From: Brevundimonas sp.
GTDB lineage: Bacteria; Pseudomonadota; Alphaproteobacteria; Caulobacterales; Caulobacteraceae
DNA length: 13,643 bases
Assembly: GCA_020253595.1 (NCBI GenBank)
Contig: JADCBH010000357.1
Span: 1-13,643, forward strand
Direction: 5' to 3'
Below the pieces are notes generated by a model. It saw only the letters and a list, made by a program, of their open reading frames with translations. It had not been told where the DNA came from and did not search any database. The position numbers and the translations under genes are program-made. Shown piece by piece: positions 1 through 5,708 of the stretch. Position 1 is the first letter of the stretch. Every line of letters begins with the position of its first letter.

Positions 1-259
1 CGCGCACATTGGCGGCGTAGAGCCGGGCATGCAGATCCGGCTGGCTGCGCAGCGCGATCGGCAGGGTCAGGCTGACCTCCGCGTAGGGCGTCTTGGATTC
101 GAAGGCCATCGGCGCGGCGGCCTCGGCCGGGGTGACGACAGCCGCTTCGCCGGCGGCGGGGGTCGCGTCTGCCGCCTTTTCCGCGCGATCCCGGTTGCAG
201 GCCGACAGGACGGTCAGGGCCAGCAGGGAAACGGCCACCAGATGAGGACGGGCGATCAT
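1..259 (-). CDS. Lipoprotein, N-terminal part only (possible DUF4163/DUF3298-type periplasmic protein)
   Basis: The gene starts at ATG 259 and runs off the left edge, leaving 86 codons. The first 21 residues form a lipoprotein signal peptide with lipobox LSAC, so Cys21 should be lipidated and the protein anchored in an envelope membrane. Residues 22-52 are an Ala/Pro/Glu-rich linker. From about residue 53 a folded domain begins (FESKTPYAEVSLTLP, then QPDLHARLYA). To me this resembles the start of the DUF4163/DUF3298 domain pair found in alphaproteobacterial lipoproteins, but that assignment is tentative. A good ribosome site (GGAGG on the minus strand, plus positions 269-273) lies 9 bases before the ATG. 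The gap to the ubiA stop is only 16 bases, so it is probably co-transcribed with ubiA. Confidence 0.7.
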   Translation of the reverse strand, partial: MIARPHLVAVSLLALTVLSACNRDRAEKAADATPAAGEAAVVTPAEAAAPMAFESKTPYAEVSLTLPIALRSQPDLHARLYAANVR

Positions 260-275
260 GACGAGGAGCCTCCGT

Positions 276-1205
276 TCAGAACGATACCGATAGCGCACCC
301 GCCGCGATGGCCGCCAGCAGGATCAGACCCGCATCCCGGTTCGACTTGAACAACCGCAGCGCCAGAGCGCCGTCGTCGGGCCGCAGACGCCAGACCTGCC
401 AGGCGAGGTGGAGGGCGCAGACGGCGAGGCCAAGGAAGAACGGCAGCCACAACCCGGCCGCGACACCTGCCAGCCCGGCGCAAAGGACGGCTGCGCCGTA
501 GAACAGGGCCACACCCGTCCGAACGCCCGAGCCAAGTCGCCGCGCCGTGGATTTCACCCCGACCAGGGCGTCGTCCTCGATGTCCTGAAGCGCGTAGATG
601 GTGTCGTAACCCAGCGTCCAGAACACCCCGCCCAGCCACAGCAGGACAGCAGCAGGGGTCACCTCTCCCGTCACCGCGGCGAACCCCATGAGCGCGCCCC
701 AGTTGAAGGTCATGCCAAGCCAGGCCTGGGGCCACCAGGTGATGCGCTTCATGAAGGGGTAGGCCGCGACCATAGCAAGGGAGCCAAAGCCCAGAAGGAT
801 CGCGGTCGGGCCCAGGGTGAGGAGGATCAGAAAGGCCACCAGGCTGCAGGTGACGATGAAGACCCACGCCTGTTTCACGCTGATCTGACCGGACGCCACA
901 GGTCGGCCGGCCGTGCGCGCGACCTTCCGGTCTATGTCGCGATCGACGACGTCGTTGAAGGCGCAACCCGCTGCCCGCATGAGGCAGGCCCCGATGGCGA
1001 AGGCGGTGAACAGCCACAGATCGTAGAGATCCGGCGCGGCTCGATTTTGGCCCAGCGCCAGGGCGATGCCCTGCCATCCCGGCAGCAGCAGCAGCCAGAT
1101 ACCGACCGGCCGGTCGAACCGTCCGAGCTTCAACCAGGGCTTCCACGCCTCGGGCGCGCGGGCGTCGACCCAGTTCTGGCCTGCGTCTGGAAGAGGAGTG
1201 GACAT
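276..1205 (-). CDS. ubiA: 4-hydroxybenzoate polyprenyltransferase UbiA
   Basis: An integral inner-membrane prenyltransferase of 309 residues that attaches the polyprenyl tail to 4-hydroxybenzoate, the first membrane-bound step of ubiquinone synthesis. Both aspartate-rich motifs that bind Mg2+-diphosphate are intact: NDVVDRDID at residues 84-92, followed by RKVARTAGRP, and DTIYALQDIEDD at 201-212, followed by VGVKSTARRLG. Several hydrophobic helices lie between and after them, and the length is normal for the family. The frame stays open upstream to 1364, but those extra residues are unlike UbiA and overlap the next gene, so ATG 1205 is chosen. No clear Shine-Dalgarno precedes it. Menaquinone or heme O prenyltransferases share the fold, but the second motif with KST fits UbiA best. 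Confidence 0.93.
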   Translation of the reverse strand: MSTPLPDAGQNWVDARAPEAWKPWLKLGRFDRPVGIWLLLLPGWQGIALALGQNRAAPDLYDLWLFTAFAIGACLMRAAGCAFNDVVDRDIDRKVARTAGRPVASGQISVKQAWVFIVTCSLVAFLILLTLGPTAILLGFGSLAMVAAYPFMKRITWWPQAWLGMTFNWGALMGFAAVTGEVTPAAVLLWLGGVFWTLGYDTIYALQDIEDDALVGVKSTARRLGSGVRTGVALFYGAAVLCAGLAGVAAGLWLPFFLGLAVCALHLAWQVWRLRPDDGALALRLFKSNRDAGLILLAAIAAGALSVSF

Positions 1206-1254
1206 GGGCGGGGGATAGCACCCCCGCGCGGCCCCGTCAGGGCATGGCGTCAGG

Positions 1255-1713
1255 TCAGGGCGCGATCCGCTTCTGGGCGTCGAACAGCAGGAACAGGCAA
1301 ATGGCCAGAAGCCCGATGTCCTTGGCCAGGAACTGGCCGGTCGACCCCAGCGCAGGAAAGGCATAGCCGTCCGCCACGATGCCGGGCGCGGTGAAGAAGA
1401 AGCTGAGCGTCACAAGGAAGGTCGCCACGCCCATCAGGGCCCCGACCAGCCCGGCCAGCGGGAAGCGGCCGCCCAGCGCGATCAGGATGCCGGCCGTCAC
1501 CTCCAGCACGCCGATGACATTGGACGCGCCCTGAACCCCCAGCAGCGGATACATCCACCCGAACAGCCAGTAGGTCTCGGCAATGCCCTTCACCCCCTCG
1601 GCCTCGTAAGGCAGGAACTTCATGTAGCCGAAGACCAGGAAGATCAGGACGATCCCACCCCTCAGGAAGGCGCGGGCGTCGAGACGGGACGGGGCGGTAT
1701 CGGCGAAGGTCAT
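1255..1713 (-). CDS. DUF417 family (YkgB/RclC-like) membrane protein
   Basis: A 152-residue membrane protein with about four hydrophobic segments (roughly residues 18-34, 62-82, 86-108 and 128-147). It carries hallmarks shared with E. coli YkgB/RclC: a KFLPYEAEG motif (32-40) after the first helix, a GVLEVTAGILIAL segment (68-80), LVTLSFFFTAP (100-110), and a Gly-x-Phe-Leu-x-Lys-Asp stretch (126-132). RclC is linked to reactive chlorine resistance in E. coli, but the biochemical activity of the family is not known. No other rcl gene is visible here. The wider DoxX-like superfamily is the alternative description. The gene lies 49 bases upstream of ubiA on the same strand. An inverted repeat separates it from the DMT gene before it, so it may have its own transcript. 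Confidence 0.7.
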   Translation of the reverse strand: MTFADTAPSRLDARAFLRGGIVLIFLVFGYMKFLPYEAEGVKGIAETYWLFGWMYPLLGVQGASNVIGVLEVTAGILIALGGRFPLAGLVGALMGVATFLVTLSFFFTAPGIVADGYAFPALGSTGQFLAKDIGLLAICLFLLFDAQKRIAP

Positions 1714-1742
1714 CGGTCAGCTCGGGCGATTGCGGTCGCCCC

Positions 1743-1767
1743 CCGTTCGCCGGCTCAGCCGGAACGG
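1743..1767. repeat. Imperfect inverted repeat (hairpin) between two tandem genes
   Basis: Two arms of 10 bases pair completely: CCGTT (1743-1747) plus CCGGC (1750-1754) with GCCGGAACGG (1758-1767). There is a 2-base CG bulge at 1748-1749 and a 3-base loop. It begins 14 bases after the stop codon of the DMT gene (minus strand) and ends 29 bases before the DUF417 start. No T-run follows on either strand, so it is not a classical intrinsic terminator. It could act as a weak terminator, an mRNA 3'-end stabiliser or a protein-binding palindrome. Confidence 0.5.
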
Positions 1768-1781
1768 TTACGCCGTGAACG

Positions 1782-2231
1782 TCAGCCCCTGCGAACCAGC
1801 ACCACGCCCGCGATGACAAGAGCCACGCCTGCAACCCGCGTCAGGCTGATCGGGGCGCGCGGCACGCCGAGCGCGCCAAAGTGATCCAGCACCAGGCTGA
1901 TCAACAGCTGTCCTGCGACCATCAGGGTGATGGTCGTGGCCACGCCTAGGCGGGGGACAGCCCAGGCCGCCGCCACGACGAAGACCGCGCCATAGAGTCC
2001 GCCGATCCAGGCATAGGCAGGCAGGCCCTTGACCGCAGCCATGTCCGGGCGCGCGTGCAGAAAGGCGGCGACGATACCCAGCGCCGCCGTCCCGACGGCG
2101 AAGGAAACGAAGGCAGCATTCACGGGACCTGCGACGGCGCCGGCCAGCTTGGCATTCGTCGGGGCCTGCAGAGCGGTGGCGCCGCCGGCCAGGACGACGG
2201 CGATCATGGCGATCCAGGGTCCGAAGTTCAT
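1782..2231 (-). CDS. Small DMT-superfamily membrane protein (YdcZ/DUF606 type)
   Basis: A 149-residue, very hydrophobic protein with about five transmembrane segments. The first helix region carries the family signature GGATALQAPTNAKLA (16-30). WIGGLYGAVFVVAAA (75-89) and GQLLISLVLDHFG (107-119) match the later conserved helices of the YdcZ/DUF606 branch of the drug/metabolite transporter superfamily. Such five-helix proteins are thought to work as homo- or heterodimers, and their substrates are unknown. The start at ATG 2231 follows a GGGA-containing stretch, and the gene sits 9 bases after the NUDIX gene on the same strand, so the two are probably one transcript. Confidence 0.82.
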   Translation of the reverse strand: MNFGPWIAMIAVVLAGGATALQAPTNAKLAGAVAGPVNAAFVSFAVGTAALGIVAAFLHARPDMAAVKGLPAYAWIGGLYGAVFVVAAAWAVPRLGVATTITLMVAGQLLISLVLDHFGALGVPRAPISLTRVAGVALVIAGVVLVRRG

Positions 2232-2240
2232 CGGCTTTCC

Positions 2241-2711
2241 CTACCAGAGCGGATCGACGGGCGCGCCACCGAAGATTTCGCCCAAGCGCGCGCGGGTCGA
2301 TCGATGAGCGTCGGCCGGCAACTGGCCGGGGTCGAACCACCGGGCCTCGGCGATCTCTCCCCGATGGGTCAGTTCCCCGACCTCGAAGGCGTCGAAGCGA
2401 TAGACCAGCACATGGTCGCCAGAGAAAAACCGTTCATTGGAATGGACGGACAGCAGTCGGCCCGGCGTGGTCGCCTTCAGGCCCGTCTCCTCGAACAGCT
2501 CACGCGCGGCCGCGTCGCCGGTGGCCTCGCCCCGATCCACCCCGCCACCGGGCAGCCACCAGCCCTCCAGATAGGTGTGGCGGACCAGCATGACGCGGCC
2601 CTCGCCGTCCACCGCGACCGCGCGCACGCCGAGGGTCATGCCCCGGCTGGCCCGGGACACGGCAAAGAACAGCGGCCGGGTGAAGGGCTCGATTCGAACG
2701 CGCCAGTTCAT
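2241..2711 (-). CDS. NUDIX hydrolase
   Basis: A cytoplasmic hydrolase of 156 residues that should cleave a nucleoside diphosphate linked to another moiety. The Nudix box G-x5-E-x7-REUxEExGU is complete: Gly56, Glu62, then RELFEETGL at 70-78, with Glu74 and Glu75 as metal ligands. Before it, MLVRHTYLEGWWLPGGG gives the usual strand and loop leading into the box. The substrate cannot be read from sequence. The N-terminal 25 residues (RPLFFAVSRASRGMTLGVR) are typical of a group of proteobacterial Nudix proteins that begin with a basic hydrophobic stretch. The gene is read from the arsC side and lies 9 bases before the DMT gene. No strong ribosome site precedes ATG 2711. Confidence 0.92.
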   Translation of the reverse strand: MNWRVRIEPFTRPLFFAVSRASRGMTLGVRAVAVDGEGRVMLVRHTYLEGWWLPGGGVDRGEATGDAAARELFEETGLKATTPGRLLSVHSNERFFSGDHVLVYRFDAFEVGELTHRGEIAEARWFDPGQLPADAHRSTRARLGEIFGGAPVDPLW

Positions 2712-2753
2712 CGGCTCACGCTGCCACAGCCATGTCGCCGGGCGATAGCGGGA

Positions 2754-3161
2754 TCACGGGCGAACGACCTCGCCGTCTTCCTTGACGAAGCTGTCCGGCC
2801 GCACGTCCAGCACATCGAAAACGCGCTCTGAAGGCCGCGCCAGAACCACGCCCAGCGGGGTCTGAACGATCGGCCGGTTGACCAGGATGGGGTGGGCGAT
2901 CATCGCGTCGATGAGGGCGTCGTCCGATACACCCGCGTCCAGCAGGCCGAGCTCCGCAGCAGGCGTTCCCTTTTCGCGGAGGATGGCGCGGGGCCCCTCG
3001 CCCATCCGCGTCAGGAGGTCGCGCAGCCGGGCCTCGGTCCAGCCGGTCTTGAGGTATTCGACCACCTCCGGCTCCCGCCCTGCCTGCCGTATGGCGGCCA
3101 GAACATTGCGCGAGGTGCCGCAGGCGGGGTTGTGAAAGACGGTGACGGGGAAGTCGCTCAT
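2754..3161 (-). CDS. arsC: Arsenate reductase, glutaredoxin-dependent ArsC type
   Basis: A cytoplasmic thioredoxin-fold protein of 135 residues. The N-terminal HNPACGTSRN (10-19) contains the nucleophilic Cys14, equivalent to Cys12 of plasmid R773 ArsC. Three arginines match the R773 oxyanion-binding set: Arg58 in GPRAIL, Arg96 in PILVNRPIV and Arg109 in LARPSE. Keeping all three argues for genuine arsenate reduction to arsenite rather than the Spx/YffB branch. The frame is open far upstream to 3653, but that extension lies antisense to the SDR gene, and ATG 3161 gives the normal length. No arsR, arsB, acr3 or arsH is nearby, so this is a stand-alone copy. It is divergent from the folate cassette and heads the minus-strand run. 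Confidence 0.9.
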   Translation of the reverse strand: MSDFPVTVFHNPACGTSRNVLAAIRQAGREPEVVEYLKTGWTEARLRDLLTRMGEGPRAILREKGTPAAELGLLDAGVSDDALIDAMIAHPILVNRPIVQTPLGVVLARPSERVFDVLDVRPDSFVKEDGEVVRP

Positions 3162-3236
3162 GGATCGTCCGGGTGCGTTGCGCGCTTGATGCGCGGGTCG
3201 GCGCATTCTATGGCGTCCGGGGAACAGGAGCATCCC
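3162..3236. promoter_or_regulatory. Divergent intergenic region, arsC / folate cassette
   Basis: These 75 bases separate the arsC start on the minus strand from the microprotein start on the plus strand, so both transcripts should begin in or near here. I could not match a convincing -35/-10 pair in the usual form or in the Caulobacter housekeeping form. The only clear element is the AGGAG ribosome site near the right end. Confidence 0.35.
3226..3230 (+). promoter_or_regulatory. Ribosome binding site of the 26-residue ORF
   Basis: AGGAG lies 6 bases before ATG 3237. It is the best Shine-Dalgarno on the plus strand in this area. The SDR and folB genes that follow have none, which suggests that this site loads ribosomes for the whole cassette. 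Confidence 0.7.
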
Positions 3237-3317
3237 ATGCTGGCTCTCGGCATCATCATTGGTTTCGTCGTCGTTCTCGCCGCCATCAACGCGCTCGAGT
3301 TCGGCCGGATTGACTGA
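3237..3317 (+). CDS. 26-residue single-pass membrane microprotein
   Basis: A tiny ORF running from ATG 3237 to TGA 3317. It encodes about 17 uninterrupted hydrophobic residues (LALGIIIGFVVVLAAI) followed by a short polar tail, NALEFGRID, which is the layout of a single-pass inner-membrane microprotein. Three points support it as real: an ideal AGGAG site 6 bases upstream, a coding-like base pattern, and an 8-base overlap with the next gene that copies the junction further down the cassette. I do not recognise a named family. It may have its own membrane role, or it may serve mainly as a translated leader that couples ribosomes onto the SDR gene. Confidence 0.65.
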   Translation: MLALGIIIGFVVVLAAINALEFGRID

Positions 3318-4068
3318 ACCCTCTCTGGGTGCCGCCCTCGTCACGGGCGGTTCGCGTCGCATCGGTCGCGCCATCGTGCTGGCGCTGGCAAGGCGCGGCC
3401 ATGACATCGCCATCCACCACCGCGCCTCGCGCGAGGATGCAGAAGCGCTGGCGTCGGACGTCCGTGCCCTGGGCCGTCGCGCGACTGTGCTCTGTGCCGA
3501 CCTGGCAAGGGAAAGCGAGGTTCGTGCGCTGGTCCCGGCTGCCGCCGCAGAGCTTGGTCCGCTGACCGTCCTGGTCAACAACGCCTCGGTCTTCGAGGAT
3601 GACCGGGTCGGCGACCTGTCCCGCGAAAGCTGGGACAAGCATATGGAGACCAATCTCCGCGCGCCCCTCGTCCTGATGGAAGCGTTCGCGGCTCAGGCTC
3701 CAAACGGGTCGGCGGTGGTCAATCTGCTGGACCAGAGGGTGCTGAAGCCCGACCCGCGCTTCGTGTCCTATGCCCTGTCCCGCAACGGTCTGTGGTGGGC
3801 CACCCGCACCATGGCCCAGGCGCTGGCGCCCCGGATCCGGGTCAACGGTGTGGGTCCCGGCCCCACGCTGAAGTCCATCCACCAGTCTGACGAGGACTTC
3901 GCCGCCGAAGCCGCCTCCGTTCCCCTCGGCCATGGTGCGGGGCCGGACGACATCGCCGCCGCCGTGCTCTATCTCGTTGACGCGCGCTCGGTGACCGGAC
4001 AGATGATCGCCGTGGACGGCGGCCAGCATCTGGCGTGGCAGACGCCCGACATTCCCGCCGATGACTGA
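3310..4068 (+). CDS. SDR oxidoreductase, probable pteridine/dihydropteridine reductase (FolM-like)
   Basis: A short-chain dehydrogenase of 252 residues in the cytoplasm. The Rossmann NADP(H) loop is TGGSRRIG (12-19); this RRIG form is typical of pteridine reductases such as PTR1 and FolM. NNAS (90-93) and the C-terminal VTGQMIAVDGGQH (228-240) are standard SDR elements. Asp141 stands where classical SDRs have the catalytic Ser, as in FolM. Tyr154 is present, but the usual Lys four residues later is Arg158 (codon CGC at 3781), an unusual change at a catalytic position. No ATG or GTG is available at a sensible place. TTG 3310 is chosen because it overlaps the preceding stop by 8 bases and gives the same M-T-E start as FolB. 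An alternative TTG at 3259 would add 17 residues. The gene overlaps folB by 8 bases, supporting a pterin substrate. Confidence 0.85.
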   Translation: MTEPSLGAALVTGGSRRIGRAIVLALARRGHDIAIHHRASREDAEALASDVRALGRRATVLCADLARESEVRALVPAAAAELGPLTVLVNNASVFEDDRVGDLSRESWDKHMETNLRAPLVLMEAFAAQAPNGSAVVNLLDQRVLKPDPRFVSYALSRNGLWWATRTMAQALAPRIRVNGVGPGPTLKSIHQSDEDFAAEAASVPLGHGAGPDDIAAAVLYLVDARSVTGQMIAVDGGQHLAWQTPDIPADD

Positions 4069-4474
4069 GCGCCGGAGCCCTGACGTGACCCTCGCCGCCG
4101 TTCCTGCGCCCCAGCCCAGAGCCCGCCTGGAAGGGCTGACGGTTTTCGTCCGCGGTCTGGAAGTCCAGGCCGGCATCGGGGTCTACGACCACGAGCATGG
4201 CCGGCTTCAGCCCCTGGTGGTCGATGTCACGCTCGACCTCGGCCCCGTCGAGGTCCACGGCCTGTCAGACACGATCAACTACGAGACCGTGGCCGAGGCC
4301 TGCCAGCGCATTGTCAGTGAGGGCCATGTCGGCCTGGTGGAGACCTTCGCGGAGCGGCTGGCGCTGGACTGCCTGCTCGATCCTCGCGTTCGGGGCGTGA
4401 CGGTGCGCATCGAGAAACCCGGTGCGCTGGCGGCAGCCGCAGCCGCGGGCTGCGAAGTCACCTATCGGCGGTAA
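4061..4474 (+). CDS. folB: Dihydroneopterin aldolase FolB
   Basis: A cytoplasmic folate-pathway enzyme of 137 residues that converts 7,8-dihydroneopterin to 6-hydroxymethyl-7,8-dihydropterin plus glycolaldehyde. It belongs to the T-fold family. GIGVYDHEHGRLQPLVVDV (38-56) is the conserved N-terminal strand region; INYETV with Tyr74, VETFAERLA (93-101) and VRIEKPGAL with Lys119 match the active-site residues Tyr, Glu and Lys of known FolB enzymes. There are about 20 extra residues at the N terminus compared with E. coli FolB, so a GTG at 4085 is a possible later start. ATG 4061 is preferred because it overlaps the SDR stop in an 8-base ATGACTGA junction. There is no separate ribosome site, so translation is likely coupled. 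No folK or folP follows; the next gene is convergent. Confidence 0.93.
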   Translation: MTERRSPDVTLAAVPAPQPRARLEGLTVFVRGLEVQAGIGVYDHEHGRLQPLVVDVTLDLGPVEVHGLSDTINYETVAEACQRIVSEGHVGLVETFAERLALDCLLDPRVRGVTVRIEKPGALAAAAAAGCEVTYRR

Positions 4475-4477
4475 GGC

Positions 4478-5281
4478 TCAGCCGCGTTTGGGCGGCCAGG
4501 GGATGAAGGCGCTCGTGCGCCGGATGTAGTCCTCGTACTCCGGCCGGGATTTGCGGATGGCCTTTTCCGTGATGCCGATGCCGGACCACTTCGTCAGGGT
4601 GTAGGTCAGGAAAATGGGCCCGACGATCGAGGCGATGCCGATCCAGCCCGTCTCGGCCGCGATCAGCCACAGGCCCCACCAGACACAGGCGTCGCCGAAG
4701 TAGTTCGGATGGCGCGTGTAGCGCCACAGACCGGTGTCCAGAACCTTGCCCCGGTTGGCTGGGTCCTTGCGGAAGGCCGCCAGCTGGGCATCACCGATGC
4801 TTTCGAAGGCGATCCCGATCACCACGATGACCGCGCCTGTCCAGCCGATCCAGCCGATCGGAGGGCTGTAGGCGACCTGACCCAGCTGGGCCGGCAGGCT
4901 GTTCAACCAGGCCAGCCCGCCCTGCGGCAGGAAGACGAACAGGAAGGCGGTCCTGCGGAAGCTCCATCCTTTCTGTGCCTGATCGTCCAGGATCGCGGTG
5001 TAGCGCCGATCTGCTCCGTGCTCGCGCCAGCGCTTCAGCAGGTGCCACCCCAGGCGGATGGCCCAGATGGCGACCAGCCACAGGATAAGCCCCTTCCTGA
5101 CCGGATCGCCGTCGGTCCGGGGAAAGGTCACCAGAGCCAGCAGCAGCATGCCCAGGGGCCAGACGCCGTCGATGAAGCTGACGTCGCCCCACCGCACCGC
5201 CAGACGGGTCAGCAGGGTCATGACGACCGTGATCAGCAGAAGGTTCAGCCCCAGCAGCAGGGCGATCTCGGACAGGCTCAT
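4478..5281 (-). CDS. DUF1295 membrane protein (steroid 5-alpha-reductase/ICMT-like fold)
   Basis: A polytopic membrane protein of 267 residues with about six or seven hydrophobic segments. The signature DTGLWRYTRHPNYFGD (182-197) and the later GITEKAIRKSRPEYEDYIRRT (236-256) are diagnostic of DUF1295, which shares its C-terminal half with steroid 5-alpha-reductases and isoprenylcysteine methyltransferases. Those enzymes use this region to bind NADPH or S-adenosylmethionine. The real substrate of the bacterial family is not established. The ATG at 5281 has no clear ribosome site. The gene ends 3 bases from the folB stop in a convergent arrangement, with no terminator hairpin between them. It lies 39 bases after the Cys-rich lipoprotein gene on the same strand. 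Confidence 0.88.
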   Translation of the reverse strand: MSLSEIALLLGLNLLLITVVMTLLTRLAVRWGDVSFIDGVWPLGMLLLALVTFPRTDGDPVRKGLILWLVAIWAIRLGWHLLKRWREHGADRRYTAILDDQAQKGWSFRRTAFLFVFLPQGGLAWLNSLPAQLGQVAYSPPIGWIGWTGAVIVVIGIAFESIGDAQLAAFRKDPANRGKVLDTGLWRYTRHPNYFGDACVWWGLWLIAAETGWIGIASIVGPIFLTYTLTKWSGIGITEKAIRKSRPEYEDYIRRTSAFIPWPPKRG

Positions 5282-5320
5282 GTCACAGGAACGAGGGGCT
5301 GGCTCATGCGGATGCGGGGA

Positions 5321-5695
5321 TCAGTCGACGCACAGGGTCGGTTGTGCCCGACCGTCTTCGATCGGTGTATTGCAGCCGAAGGGCAGATCGTTCGGCGCAC
5401 AGACGCCGGTGATGTCGGTTCCCTCGTTCGGCCCGGCTTCGCGCGCGCGGCAATCGCCCAGGCAGTCGTCACCGTCGCGGCACGGCTTGTTGGCGTCGGA
5501 AAAGGGGATGACACACCGCTCGGTCTGCAACCGGCCAACGCGCATCAGTTCGCCACCGTCTTCCTCGCACACCTGGGCCAGGTCGTGGTCTGCGCGGGCC
5601 ATCGGCGGCAGGTCGGCCTCGTCCGGCACGTTCGGCGCGCAACTGCCGGCCAGAAGGGCGCAGACGGCCAGGCCCGTGGCGATCAGGAGGCGCAT
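5321..5695 (-). CDS. Small cysteine-rich lipoprotein, function unknown
   Basis: A 124-residue exported protein. The signal peptide covers about residues 1-18 and ends in LLAGSC, an acceptable lipobox, so Cys19 is the probable lipid anchor. The mature part holds eight further cysteines (43, 61, 72, 78, 82, 99, 108, 122), an even number that could form four disulfides in the periplasm. Key spacings are CxxxxxCxxxC at 72-82, with DDCLGDC at its end, and PFGC before the terminal LCVD. ATG 5695 follows AAGGGA with a 6-base spacer. The frame also opens at 5752, but that would overlap hmgA and bury the signal peptide. It begins 13 bases after the hmgA stop, so it is likely co-transcribed with hmgA. 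I do not know its function. Confidence 0.78.
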   Translation of the reverse strand: MRLLIATGLAVCALLAGSCAPNVPDEADLPPMARADHDLAQVCEEDGGELMRVGRLQTERCVIPFSDANKPCRDGDDCLGDCRAREAGPNEGTDITGVCAPNDLPFGCNTPIEDGRAQPTLCVD

Positions 5696-5708
5696 GCAAA
5701 GTCCCTTC

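Noticed and set aside
408..1394. Long plus-strand open frame of about 328 codons opposite ubiA
   Set aside because: Antisense shadow of ubiA and the DUF417 gene. Its product is rich in Arg, Gly and Pro with no recognisable domain, as expected from high-GC third positions.
2716..2733. Five-codon minus-strand ORF (MAVAA) before the NUDIX gene as a leader peptide
   Set aside because: Too short, with no ribosome site and no regulatory codon run or attenuator structure, so chance is sufficient.
3178..3211. TTGCGC/TTGATG and a nearby ATTCTAT as a plus-strand promoter
   Set aside because: Spacing does not fit the standard or the Caulobacter housekeeping promoter, and the second element is a poor match.
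3162..3653. N-terminal extension of arsC up to 3653
   Set aside because: The extra sequence is antisense to the SDR gene and Ser/Arg-rich, and ArsC proteins begin near the chosen ATG 3161.
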